Assembly (NCBI RefSeq): GCF_029909975.1
Contig: NZ_CP094516.1
Span: 1,736,001 to 1,800,000, forward strand
Direction: 5' to 3'
From: Bradyrhizobium sp. ISRA430
GTDB lineage: Bacteria > Pseudomonadota > Alphaproteobacteria > Rhizobiales > Xanthobacteraceae
DNA length: 64,000 bases
The translations under genes were made by a program, and so were the position numbers. Under the pieces are notes generated by a model. It searched no databases, had not been told where the DNA came from, and was given only the letters and a program-made list of their open reading frames with translations. Shown piece after piece: positions 28,990 to 37,984 of this stretch (within the stretch, counting starts at the first letter, position 1; each line of letters starts with the position of its first letter).

Positions 28990-31419
28990 TCAGAACTTCG
29001 CCGTCGTCACGAGGTAGAATGCCCGCCCCGGTGCGACCGCCACGAATGGCACGGCGCTGCGATAGAGCGTGTCGTAGTAGAGCTTGTTGGTCAGGTTCTG
29101 CGCGTAGAACTTCATGGTCCAGTTCGCGTCGATCTTCTTTTCGATGAACGCGTCGAAGCGCCAATAGCTCGGCAGCAAGTTACCGGTATTGGCCGCGAAC
29201 GTGCCGCCATACACCTTCGAGCGGTACACCGCCTGCCCGCCGAGCTCCCAGCCGCCGTCGAACTTGTACTTCGAGAGCATGCTGAACGACTGGTGGGCAA
29301 CGTTGGCAAGCTGCAGGCCGATGTTGGAGGGGATGTTGCTCTGCGTGACCTTCGACTGCATCAGCACGAGACCGCCGAAGATGCTCCAGCGGTCGGTGAG
29401 CTTGCCTTCCGCCTCGATGTCGATGCCCTGGATACGGTAGGCCGCATTCGAGGTGAGCAGGCCCGCGGCATTCGTCTCGCGTGCGTTGTCCTTCGTCGTC
29501 TGGAATAGTGCAGCGCTGACCAGCAGGTGGCGATCCACCAGCTCCCACTTGGTGCCGAGTTCGGCCGCCTTGTTGCGCTCGGGCCCAAGCAAAATGGGCG
29601 TATTGGCCGGAACGCCACCGTAATCGGTGCCGGTCGCATCAAGCTCCGACCCGAACGGGTTGGCGGAGGTCGCATAGGCCGCATAGACGCTGCCGATCGG
29701 CATCGGCTTGTAGACCACGCCGACATTGTAATTGAACAGATCGGCGTTGAGCTTCAGATATTTCGGCGAATTGGTCGACGAGCTCATGTTGTAGCCGTCG
29801 TAGCGGACACCACCGTTCACGATGATGATGTCGCGCCAGTTGGCGGTGTCCATGGCATATAGGCTGTTGGTGTTGACACCATAGCGCGTCGGGTTTCCGG
29901 CCAACGACGGGATACCGAAGGGAATGTAGGTGTACTGCGGGGAGTAGAGATTGACCCCCGTCACGGCGCCGTTGCTCGTGAAGCTGCTTCCGGACAGTTC
30001 CGACGCGAGGCCAGCGTAACGGTCGATCGAGATGTTCTCGTTCGAGATTTCGGCTCCGACCACCGCAGTGTGCTTGATGCCGCCGGTGTCCAGCTTGACC
30101 GTGGCCTCGTTCTGGTTGGCCCACACATCCACGTTCTGATAGCGGCTCTGTGCGCTCGCCGTCGTCGTCCAGAACAGCGGATTGAGGCTCGTCGTATTCG
30201 GGTTCTGCGGCAGCGTGCCGATGTAGTTCAACAGCGAGTGCTCGCCGCGCACCTTGCTGCTCAGCGTGATGGCATCGTTCACCCTGTACTCGATCGTGCC
30301 GGTGCCGAAATCCTGCCGCGCGGTCTGGAAGTCGCGGTTGAGGAAGCCGTACCAGTTTCCGCGCGGAATGCCGGCCGACGTCACCGGCACGTTGCCCTGC
30401 TTGTAGTAGGGCACGCCGAAATCAGGGTAACCGCTGAGGTCAGTGTGGACGTAGTTCGTCGTGATCTTGAGATCGGTGGTCGGGGTGTACTTGGTCGAGA
30501 TGAAGGCGCCCCAGCGATCGTCGGTCACGTAGTTGCGGCCGGCGACGTTGGCGTCCTGGAACAGGCCGCCGGTGCGCACCGAGAAAGTCGGGTCGATGAC
30601 CTGGTTGACGTCGAGCGTGACGCGCTTGGTCCTGTCGGTGCCGAACTCGGTATCCATCCGCTTGAAGTTGACGTCGCCGGCCTGCTTCGTGACGATGTTG
30701 ATGGCGCCGCCGGCGGTGCCGCGGCCGGCGTAGGACGATGCCGGCCCGCGCAGAATCTCGATCTGCTCGGTGAAGAAGTTCTCGCGGATGGAAACGGCGG
30801 GATCGCGGATGCCGTCGATGAACACGTCGTTGCGCGCATCGAAGCCGCGGATGAAGAAGCGATCGCCGAACGCATTGCCGCCCTCGCCCGATCCCAGCGT
30901 CACGCCGGCTGTCGAGCGCCCGATCTCCTTCAGCGTCGTGGCGTTCTTGTCTTCGAGAACCTCCTTGCTGAGCACCGTGATGGTCTTCGGCGTGTTCAGC
31001 AGCGGCTCGGGAAACTTGCCGGACGCCTGCACGTGATCGACTTTGTACGGGGCCTCCGGATCGGCATAGGGATCACGGTCTACGGCGCCGCTTGCCGAGC
31101 CCGGAGTCACGGCAGCAGCCTGCTGCGCGGCCTGCTGCTGCGCGGCGCGGCGAAGCGCATTGCGCGCGCGGACCTGCTCCGGCGTGGGCTTTGAGGCCGC
31201 AGGACGCGGCCGCGCGACCGGCGCGTCCACCGTCACCGCCGGCAGGTTCGATTGCTGCGCCTCGGCCTGCCCCGAAAACGATGCCGCCGCAATCAAGCCG
31301 GCAACAGCCGAAACCGCCTTGCCGGAATTCCCGTCGAACCTTTCGCCGAACGATTCACTTCCCGCGATCGAACGCAGTGATCGCGGCACCATCGCCAACC
31401 CCATTACCAATGCCCCCAT
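28990..31419 (-). CDS. TonB-dependent siderophore receptor 2
   Basis: An 809-aa paralogue of receptor 1. Seen: signal SAVAGLIAAASFSGQAEAQQ, TonB-box-like AVTVDAP, plug domain with GKFPEPLLNTPKTITVLSKEVL, FIRGFDARNDVFIDGIRD and the barrel ending ...TAKF. The plug regions of the two receptors are almost identical; the barrel loops differ, so ligands may differ. ATG 31404 is an alternative start with a better Gly-rich ribosome-binding site. Tandem Irr-like boxes lie at 31530-31570. Confidence 0.92.
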   Translation of the reverse strand: MGALVMGLAMVPRSLRSIAGSESFGERFDGNSGKAVSAVAGLIAAASFSGQAEAQQSNLPAVTVDAPVARPRPAASKPTPEQVRARNALRRAAQQQAAQQAAAVTPGSASGAVDRDPYADPEAPYKVDHVQASGKFPEPLLNTPKTITVLSKEVLEDKNATTLKEIGRSTAGVTLGSGEGGNAFGDRFFIRGFDARNDVFIDGIRDPAVSIRENFFTEQIEILRGPASSYAGRGTAGGAINIVTKQAGDVNFKRMDTEFGTDRTKRVTLDVNQVIDPTFSVRTGGLFQDANVAGRNYVTDDRWGAFISTKYTPTTDLKITTNYVHTDLSGYPDFGVPYYKQGNVPVTSAGIPRGNWYGFLNRDFQTARQDFGTGTIEYRVNDAITLSSKVRGEHSLLNYIGTLPQNPNTTSLNPLFWTTTASAQSRYQNVDVWANQNEATVKLDTGGIKHTAVVGAEISNENISIDRYAGLASELSGSSFTSNGAVTGVNLYSPQYTYIPFGIPSLAGNPTRYGVNTNSLYAMDTANWRDIIIVNGGVRYDGYNMSSSTNSPKYLKLNADLFNYNVGVVYKPMPIGSVYAAYATSANPFGSELDATGTDYGGVPANTPILLGPERNKAAELGTKWELVDRHLLVSAALFQTTKDNARETNAAGLLTSNAAYRIQGIDIEAEGKLTDRWSIFGGLVLMQSKVTQSNIPSNIGLQLANVAHQSFSMLSKYKFDGGWELGGQAVYRSKVYGGTFAANTGNLLPSYWRFDAFIEKKIDANWTMKFYAQNLTNKLYYDTLYRSAVPFVAVAPGRAFYLVTTAKF

Positions 31420-31529
31420 CTCGAATTCGTCGATGCGCGACGTGCGTGACGAACGATGGGGCGGTGCTATCGATCGAGGAAAGTCAGGTCAACGCGACGT
31501 GACACGTCGGAGCACTTGAATCGATCCAG

Positions 31530-31570
31530 TTCAAAGCAATTCTAAAATTCGATTCTGAAATCGCTCTAAA
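31530..31570 (-). promoter_or_regulatory. Two tandem ICE/Irr-like iron boxes upstream of receptor 2
   Basis: Units TTCAAAG-CAA-TTCTAAA (31530-31546) and TCTGAAA-TCG-CTCTAAA (31554-31570), 24 bp apart. The surrounding bases, including TTGAATCGATCCAG, are similar to the region before receptor 1 (TTGAATCGGTCCAG), so promoter and gene were duplicated together. Confidence 0.58.
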
Positions 31571-31637
31571 CTCGCGCGACATATTGATGCAGCAAGGCCG
31601 TGCAGCACTTGCTCTCATGCGCGATGTTTTGCAGCGA

Positions 31638-31877
31638 TCAATCGCTGCTCGGCGGCTTCATCAGCGAGAACAATTCGTCGACGGTGCGCTGGGCGACAGC
31701 GCGCACACGATCGGTGTTGTCCATGCCGGCGATGTTGACGCCGTTGACGACGGCTTTGATCTCGTCGCGGAAGTCGGTGAGGAAGCGCAAGGGATCGCGC
31801 TGCTCGTTGGCGACGCGCGCGATCAGGCCCGTGATCAGAATCTGACACGCGATCATCCTGCCGTTCAGCTCGTCCAT
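31638..31877 (-). CDS. 79-aa hypothetical protein, iron-box-controlled candidate
   Basis: A short protein beginning MDELNGRMIACQILITGLIARVANEQ, mostly helical, with no recognised domain. ATG 31877 has GGGAG upstream; the longer ORF to 32138 is rejected because the extension lacks coding character and crosses an iron-box-like site. A box TTTAGAACCGTTCT lies 76 bp upstream, so it is probably part of the same iron regulon as the receptors, whose strand it shares. Function unknown. Confidence 0.6.
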   Translation of the reverse strand: MDELNGRMIACQILITGLIARVANEQRDPLRFLTDFRDEIKAVVNGVNIAGMDNTDRVRAVAQRTVDELFSLMKPPSSD

Positions 31878-31952
31878 TTCTGCGCTCCCGTTGTGGCGGC
31901 GCTGATATGAACGAGCCCGATTTTCCTGACAACCGAAACGCCACAGCGCCAG

Positions 31953-31966
31953 TTTAGAACCGTTCT
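31953..31966. promoter_or_regulatory. Irr-like iron box upstream of the 79-aa gene
   Basis: TTTAGAACCGTTCT, with the internal AGAAC-C-GTTCT inversion, matches the left half and most of the right half of the Irr-box. It is 76 bp before the ATG at 31877. The rest of the stretch 31878-32265 shows no gene that I can support. Confidence 0.5.
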
Positions 31967-32160
31967 CGCCAGGGCCATGTCGGCGACCTCCCGCGAGCTG
32001 CATGCGTCCACGCGGGGCGTCGCGTGGGAGCCTGCGCGAGCATTTCGGATACTCTGCAGCAAGGCCATTTGCGTGCGGAAAATGCAGTGCTGCACGATGC
32101 AACGCCAGCCCGCCCGAAGCAGGTGCAAAGCTTTCCAATTGTTTAGGATTCTCAAGCCAT

Positions 32161-32197
32161 AGTGTTGTTTACACTGGAACTTGGCGTGTATTATACA
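32161..32197 (+). promoter_or_regulatory. Putative promoter of the MdtABC-type operon
   Basis: A -35-like TTGTTT (32165-32170), 18-bp spacer and -10-like TATTAT (32189-32194). The palindrome AGTGT-N5-ACACT (32161-32175) overlaps the -35 and TGTATTATACA (32187-32197) overlaps the -10, suggesting a bound regulator. ATG of the adaptor gene is at 32266. Confidence 0.45.
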
Positions 32198-32265
32198 GGC
32201 GCGCTGGAACCCTTTAATTGCCCCAAAATTCGTTAGATTCGGGCATACAAGCCGACACGCCTCAT

Positions 32266-33447
32266 ATGAAAAAGTCACGGCCGATCCTGTGGATTCTGAT
32301 CATCGCGGCCGTGGGCTCAGCGGGCTATTACGGTTGGCATCGATTCTCGGCATCGAATGCCGGTAAGGCCCAGACCGCTCAGAAGGCGGCGCCGCGGACG
32401 GCCGCTGTGCCCGTGAGCATCGCGCCGGTACAGAAGACCGATTTTCCGGTCTATTTGACCGGCCTCGGCACGGTTCAGGGCTTCAACACCGTGCAAGTGC
32501 GGACCCGCGTTGATGGCCAGATCGACAAGATCGCCTTCACTGAAGGCCAAATCGTCAATCAGGGCGATCTCCTGGTTGAAATCGATCCGCGCCCGTTCCA
32601 GGCCGTGCTCGACCAGGCCAAGGCCAAGAAGCAGCAGGACGAGGCCAATCTCGCCAACGCCAATCTCGACTTGCAGCGCTACACCAAGCTCGGCGAATTC
32701 GCGACGCGGCAGCAGACCGACACCCAGCGCTCCACCGTCGCTCAGCTCACCGCCCAGATCGCCGCCGACGAGGCCGCGATCGCCAACGCCCAGACCCAGC
32801 TCGATTACACCCAGGTAAAGTCGCCCATCACCGGCGTCGCCGGACTGCGCCAGGTCGACATCGGCAACATCGTCAACGCCTCGACACAGACCGGTATAGT
32901 CACCATCTCCCAGATCGAGCCGATCTCCGTGATCTTCACCGCGCCGGAAGACCAGCTTCCCTATATCAGCGAGGGACAGAAGGCCGGCGCGCTCAAGGTG
33001 ATCGCGCTCACCACCGACGGCAAGAAGACGCTCGCCGAAGGCAAGCTCGCCGTCATCAACAACCAGGTCGACACGACCAGCGGGACTATTCGCCTCAAGG
33101 CGGTGTTCGACAACAAGGACCACACGCTGTGGCCGGGGCAGTCGGTTTCGACACGGCTGCTGGTGCGCACCCTCAAGGATGCGACCGTGGTTCCGGATGA
33201 CGCGGTCCAGCATTCGACCAATGGCCTCTACGCCTATACCGTCAATCAGGACAACAAGGCCGAGCTACACAAGATCAAGGTCAGCTACTCCATCGACGGA
33301 CGTTCGGTCGTTGATGAAGGCCTCACTCCAGGGCAGCAGGTGATCACCGGCGGTCAATTCAAGGTCCAGCCGGGGAGCCTCGTCACCACGGCCGTTGCGA
33401 GTTCGGATCCCGGCCAGAAGCAGAATAATAAGGTACGACAGGAATGA
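32266..33447 (+). CDS. mdtA: RND efflux periplasmic adaptor (MdtA type)
   Basis: A 393-aa membrane-fusion protein. N-terminal anchor ILWILIIAAVGSAGYYGW, then barrel-sandwich/lipoyl half GFNTVQVRTRVDGQIDKIAFTEGQ, a coiled-coil hairpin (about residues 115-175) and the beta-barrel domain. It bridges the inner-membrane pump to an outer-membrane channel. ATG 32266 was chosen over 32218 because the extra residues lack similarity; no strong ribosome-binding site is visible. It overlaps the permease gene by 4 bp. Confidence 0.9.
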   Translation: MKKSRPILWILIIAAVGSAGYYGWHRFSASNAGKAQTAQKAAPRTAAVPVSIAPVQKTDFPVYLTGLGTVQGFNTVQVRTRVDGQIDKIAFTEGQIVNQGDLLVEIDPRPFQAVLDQAKAKKQQDEANLANANLDLQRYTKLGEFATRQQTDTQRSTVAQLTAQIAADEAAIANAQTQLDYTQVKSPITGVAGLRQVDIGNIVNASTQTGIVTISQIEPISVIFTAPEDQLPYISEGQKAGALKVIALTTDGKKTLAEGKLAVINNQVDTTSGTIRLKAVFDNKDHTLWPGQSVSTRLLVRTLKDATVVPDDAVQHSTNGLYAYTVNQDNKAELHKIKVSYSIDGRSVVDEGLTPGQQVITGGQFKVQPGSLVTTAVASSDPGQKQNNKVRQE

Positions 33448-36400
33448 CCTACGGCGGGATTTCGGCACCTTTCATCCGTTATCCCATCGGCACCTCGCTG
33501 CTGATGGCCGGCATTCTCTTTGTCGGTCTCGTCGCCTACCCCCTGCTGCCTGTCGCACCGCTGCCGCAGGTGGACTTCCCGACCATCCAGATCACCGCGA
33601 ACCTGCCGGGCGGCAGCCCCGAGACCATGGCCTCGTCGGTGGCGCAGCCGCTGGAACGGCAATTCGCCCAGATTCCCGGCATCGCCCAGATGACCTCGAC
33701 GAGCTACCTGGGCACGGCGTCGATCACCATCCAGTTCGACCTCAACCGCAGCATCGACGGCGCTGCGAACGACGTGCAGGGCGCGATCAACGCGGCGAGC
33801 GGCCAGTTGCCGAAGAACCTGCCCTCGCCGCCGACCTACCGCAAGGTGAACCCGGCGGACTCCCCAATCCTTCTCCTGTCCGCGACGTCCGAGACGCTGC
33901 CCCTGACAACCGTGAGCGACGCCGTCGACGCACAGCTTGCCCAGCAGATCAGCCAGATCTCGGGGGTTGCTCAGGTCCTCATCGGCGGTCAACAGAAGCC
34001 GGCCATCCGGGTCCAGATCGACCCGGCCAAGCTCGTGGCCAAGGGCTTGTCGATGGAGGACGTGCGCAGCCAAATCGCAATCACGACAGTCGACAGTCCC
34101 AAGGGCAATATCGACGGCGAAAAGCGCGCCTATACCATCTACGCCAACGACCAACTCACCCAGTCCAAGGATTGGAACGACGTCATCATCGCCTACCGCA
34201 ATGGCGGCCCCTTGCGGATTCGCGACATCGGCCAGGCCGTCACCGGCCCCGAGGACGCCAAGCAGGCGGCCTGGGCCAACGGCAAGCGCGGCGTGTTCCT
34301 GGTGGTGTTCAAGCAGCCGGGCGCCAACGTCATCGAGACGGTCGACAAGATTAAGGCCGCCCTGCCCCGGCTCGTGGCTGCGATCCCTCCCGCAATCAAG
34401 ATCGATGTCATCAGCGATCGCACCCAGACTATCCGTGCCGCGGTCGAAGACGTCCAGTTCACACTGCTCCTGACCATCTTTCTGGTCGTGATGGTCATCT
34501 TCATTTTCCTGCGCAGCTTCTGGGCCACGGTCATTCCGACCATCACGGTTCCCCTGGCGCTGCTTGGCGCCTGCGCGCTGATGTGGGTGTTCGGCTACAC
34601 GCTCGACAATCTCTCCCTGATGGCGCTGACAATCGCGGTCGGCTTCGTGGTCGACGACGCGATCGTCATGCTCGAGAACATTTCCCGCTATGTCGAGGAG
34701 GGCGAATCCCCGCTCGCCGCCGCTTACAGGGGTTCCAAGGAGATCGGCTTCACCATCGTGTCGATCAGCATCTCGCTGGTCGCCGTGCTGATCCCGCTCT
34801 TGCTGATGGGCGGCATCATCGGACGCTTGTTCCGCGAATTCGCCGTCGTGCTGGCGATGACAATCTTTGTCTCGATGTTCGTGTCGCTGACCCTCACCCC
34901 GATGATGGCGTCCCGCTTCCTGCGCGCACATGGCGAGGTCAAACACGGACGCTTCTATCAATGGAGCGAGAGTGCCTTTGATGCGATGCTGCGGGGTTAC
35001 GAGACAGTGCTCGACCTCGCATTGAGCTGGAGGCGAACCACTCTTTTGATCTTCTTCGCAACGCTCGGCTTGTCCATCTACCTCTTCGTCCTGATTCCCA
35101 AAGGCTTCTTCCCGCAACAGGACAATGGGCTCATCACCGCGACCTCCGAGGCCTCGCAGGACATCTCCTTCGCGGCCATGAAGGACCGTCAGGAGGCTCT
35201 CGGCAAGATCATCCTCGCCGATCCGGGCGTTGCCAGCGTCGCCATGGCCATCGGCGGCAGCGGCAGGGCCGGCAACAACGGCAACTTGTTCATCACCTTG
35301 AAGCCGCGCGACCAGCGCGATGCGTCGGCACAGCAGATCATCGGCCGGCTGCGCCCGCAGCTCGAGAAGGTGTCCGGCGCGCGCCTCTACATGCAAGCCG
35401 CCCAAGACGTCCGGCTCGGCGGTCGTCCGACGCGTACGCAGTTCGAGTTCACGCTGCAGGATGCCGATCTCAGCGAGCTCAACGAATGGGCGCCGAAGAT
35501 CCTCGCCAAAATGCAGACGCTGCCTGAGCTGCGCGACGTCGCGACCGACCAGCAGACGCAGGGCACCACCGTCCAGCTCAAGATCAACCGCGATACCGCA
35601 TCCCGCTACGGTATCCAGCCGCAACTGATCGACGACACCCTCTACGACGCGTTCGGCCAGCGACAGGTCACGCAGTATTTCACCCAGCTCAACACCTACA
35701 AGGTGATCATTGAGATCCTGCCGGAGATGCAGGGCAATCTGGATAGCTTGAACAAGCTCTACCTGAAATCGCCGCTGACCGGCGACCAGGTTCCGCTGTC
35801 GACATTCGCGACCTGGACCACCGATCCGGTCCGGCCGCTCTCGATCAGCCACCAAGGCCAATTCCCGGCGATCACGATCAGCTTCAACCTCGCCCAAGGC
35901 GTCGCGCTCGGCCAGGCCACCGAGGCCGTGCAGAAGGCGATGGCCGATCTCGGCGCGCCGGCGACGCTGAATTCGAGCTTCCAGGGCACCGCGCAGGCGT
36001 TCCAGCAGTCCCTCGGCACAGTGCCGCTCCTGATCCTCGCGGCGCTCGTCGTGGTCTATCTGATCCTCGGCATCCTCTACGAGAGTTACATCCATCCGAT
36101 CACGATTCTGTCGACCCTGCCCTCGGCCGGCGTCGGCGCGCTCGCGATCCTGATGGCCGCCGGCTTCGACTTCAGCCTGATCGCGCTGATCGGCATCATC
36201 CTGCTGATCGGCATCGTGAAGAAGAACGGCATCATGATGGTCGACTTCGCCATCGCCGCCGAACGCGACGAGCACAAGACGCCGGAGGAATCGATCCGCC
36301 AGGCCGCAATTCTGCGCTTCCGCCCGATCATGATGACGACGATGGCTGCGCTGCTCGGCGGCGTGCCGCTGATGCTCGGCCACGGCACCGGCGCCGAGAT

Positions 36401-36590
36401 CCGCCAGCCGCTCGGCTATGCCATGGTCGGCGGCCTGATCGTCAGCCAGGCGCTGACCCTGTTCACCACCCCGGTAGTCTATCTCTATCTCGACAAGTTC
36501 TCGAACCTGTTCTCGAGCTGGGGCCGTTCGGGTGATGGCGACGAGGACGAGGCGGCTGAGCGCCGCGCCGTCAAGGAAGCCGCCGAGTAA
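33444..36590 (+). CDS. RND multidrug efflux permease (MdtB/MdtC type)
   Basis: A 1048-aa inner-membrane transporter, full length for HAE1-type RND. Seen: N-terminal FIRYPIGTSLLMAGILFVG, the proton-relay DD in TM4 (VGFVVDDAIVMLENI), and two large periplasmic loops. It follows the MdtB/C branch rather than AcrB. Only one permease gene is present, whereas E. coli has mdtB and mdtC. No outer-membrane factor gene is nearby, so it must use a TolC-like channel encoded elsewhere. Confidence 0.93.
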   Translation: MTYGGISAPFIRYPIGTSLLMAGILFVGLVAYPLLPVAPLPQVDFPTIQITANLPGGSPETMASSVAQPLERQFAQIPGIAQMTSTSYLGTASITIQFDLNRSIDGAANDVQGAINAASGQLPKNLPSPPTYRKVNPADSPILLLSATSETLPLTTVSDAVDAQLAQQISQISGVAQVLIGGQQKPAIRVQIDPAKLVAKGLSMEDVRSQIAITTVDSPKGNIDGEKRAYTIYANDQLTQSKDWNDVIIAYRNGGPLRIRDIGQAVTGPEDAKQAAWANGKRGVFLVVFKQPGANVIETVDKIKAALPRLVAAIPPAIKIDVISDRTQTIRAAVEDVQFTLLLTIFLVVMVIFIFLRSFWATVIPTITVPLALLGACALMWVFGYTLDNLSLMALTIAVGFVVDDAIVMLENISRYVEEGESPLAAAYRGSKEIGFTIVSISISLVAVLIPLLLMGGIIGRLFREFAVVLAMTIFVSMFVSLTLTPMMASRFLRAHGEVKHGRFYQWSESAFDAMLRGYETVLDLALSWRRTTLLIFFATLGLSIYLFVLIPKGFFPQQDNGLITATSEASQDISFAAMKDRQEALGKIILADPGVASVAMAIGGSGRAGNNGNLFITLKPRDQRDASAQQIIGRLRPQLEKVSGARLYMQAAQDVRLGGRPTRTQFEFTLQDADLSELNEWAPKILAKMQTLPELRDVATDQQTQGTTVQLKINRDTASRYGIQPQLIDDTLYDAFGQRQVTQYFTQLNTYKVIIEILPEMQGNLDSLNKLYLKSPLTGDQVPLSTFATWTTDPVRPLSISHQGQFPAITISFNLAQGVALGQATEAVQKAMADLGAPATLNSSFQGTAQAFQQSLGTVPLLILAALVVVYLILGILYESYIHPITILSTLPSAGVGALAILMAAGFDFSLIALIGIILLIGIVKKNGIMMVDFAIAAERDEHKTPEESIRQAAILRFRPIMMTTMAALLGGVPLMLGHGTGAEIRQPLGYAMVGGLIVSQALTLFTTPVVYLYLDKFSNLFSSWGRSGDGDEDEAAERRAVKEAAE

Positions 36591-36659
36591 GCTTGCGCTG
36601 CCCGTCCTGCGACGGTAACAGCGGGGCTCCCATTTCCCCCAACGCGATATTTCACGCCC

Positions 36660-37226
36660 ATGCGATCCCAACTGATTGCCCTCACCGCCGCTGCCCTGTT
36701 GTCGACGGGTGCGGCGTCCGCTCAGCAAGCCGCCAGGAAGAACGGGGCGCCGCCGCAGCCCGCCGCAACGCCGGCCCCTGCGCAGCAGCAGCAGGGCGAG
36801 GCCGCGCAAGGCAACGCACAGGCCGGCTGGATCGCGCGCTGCACCAGCCCGAGCCGCGAAGCGCCGCTCGAATGCGCGATCGAGCAGAACGCCGTCCTGA
36901 CCAAGACCGGTCAGACCGTCGTGCTGATCAACATCCGTGTCGCTCCCGATACCCGCACGCCGGTGGCGCTGCTCCAGTTGCCGCTCGGCCTCAACATTCC
37001 CGTCGGCGCAAAGCTTCAGATCGACGAGGGCAAGACGGTCGACCTTCAGATCCAGACTTGTGAAAGTCGCGGCTGCTACGCCTCGGCGCCGATCGCCCCT
37101 GATCTGCTTGCGACCCTGAAGTCGGGCAAGCAATTGAAAGTCTCCTTCCAGAACATGGCCAAGGAGACAATCACGATCCCGATGCCACTCAACGACTTCG
37201 CGGCCGCCTACGACAAGATCAAGTAA
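36660..37226 (+). CDS. Invasion-associated locus B (IalB) family protein
   Basis: A 188-aa exported protein. The N-terminal signal peptide is clear (LIALTAAALLSTGAASAQQ), followed by a Gln/Ala/Pro-rich linker and an IalB domain with conserved cysteines (WIARCTS, LECAIEQ, QTCESRGCYAS). IalB proteins are periplasmic or surface proteins named from Bartonella; in rhizobia their role is unknown. It follows the RND permease by 69 bp on the same strand, so co-transcription is possible. Confidence 0.85.
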   Translation: MRSQLIALTAAALLSTGAASAQQAARKNGAPPQPAATPAPAQQQQGEAAQGNAQAGWIARCTSPSREAPLECAIEQNAVLTKTGQTVVLINIRVAPDTRTPVALLQLPLGLNIPVGAKLQIDEGKTVDLQIQTCESRGCYASAPIAPDLLATLKSGKQLKVSFQNMAKETITIPMPLNDFAAAYDKIK

Positions 37227-37264
37227 CGGGCGCTCGTCCCGCTTGGTGTCGCGCCATCCGGCAA

Positions 37265-37984
37265 TCACTCCACGCCCAGATAGGCCTTCTGCACCTGCGG
37301 ATCCTCGGCCAACGCCGCCGCCGTGCCGGACAGCACGCTTTTGCCGACCTGAAGCACGGTCGCAAAATCCGAGACTTCGAGCGCGAGCTCGATTGACTGC
37401 TCCGCGAGCAGGATGGTCAGGCCCTCGCGATGCAGGCGGCCAAAGGTCTCGTACATGGATTCGACCACCGCCGGCGCGAGGCCGAGCGACGGCTCGTCCA
37501 GCATTAGGAGCTTTGGATCGCTCATCAGCGCGCGGCCGACCGCGAGCATCTGCCGCTCGCCGCCCGACATGGTGCCGGCGCGCTGGTTGCGGCGCTCCTT
37601 CAGCCGCGGGAAGATCTCGTAGACGCGCTCGAGGAGCGCCGCCTTGCGCGACTTGTCGTGCAGAGGTGTCGCGCCGAGCAGCAGATTGTTCTCGACGCTC
37701 TGCTGCACGAACAGCCGCCAGCCCTCCGGCGACAGCGCGAGGCCCTTGCGCACGATCGCGAAGGCATTCTGGCCGGCGATGTCCTCGCCACGAAAACTGA
37801 TCGAACCGGAATGCACCGGGATGAGACCGGCGATCGCGTTCAGCGTCGTGGTCTTGCCGCCACCATTCGAGCCGAGCAGCGCGACGACGCTGCCCTCGGG
37901 CACCTCCAGCGACACGTCGGATATGCCGATCAAATCGCCGTAGCGCACCTCGAGGTGCTCGATCCTGAGCAACAGCCCGCTCAT
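37265..37984 (-). CDS. livF: Branched-chain amino acid ABC transporter ATPase LivF
   Basis: A 239-aa ATPase. Walker A reads GSNGGGKTT (slightly unusual: S-N-G-G), signature MSGGERQML and Walker B LLMLDEPSLGLAP. Typical LivF length. It overlaps livG by 4 bp and is the last gene of the livM/G/F run. It energises import of leucine-type amino acids or related acids; specificity is set by the binding protein. Confidence 0.93.
   Translation of the reverse strand: MSGLLLRIEHLEVRYGDLIGISDVSLEVPEGSVVALLGSNGGGKTTTLNAIAGLIPVHSGSISFRGEDIAGQNAFAIVRKGLALSPEGWRLFVQQSVENNLLLGATPLHDKSRKAALLERVYEIFPRLKERRNQRAGTMSGGERQMLAVGRALMSDPKLLMLDEPSLGLAPAVVESMYETFGRLHREGLTILLAEQSIELALEVSDFATVLQVGKSVLSGTAAALAEDPQVQKAYLGVE

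Noticed and set aside
31878..32265. Open frames such as 31865-32278 between the 79-aa gene and mdtA
   Set aside because: Short, overlapping in several frames, without ribosome-binding sites or conserved pattern; the stretch is better explained by regulatory sites.
33354..37268. 1304-aa open frame on the minus strand opposite the RND pump and IalB genes
   Set aside because: Antisense shadow of genuine genes in high-GC DNA; the sequence is Arg/Gly/Asp-rich low complexity with no domain pattern, while the plus strand encodes clear RND motifs.
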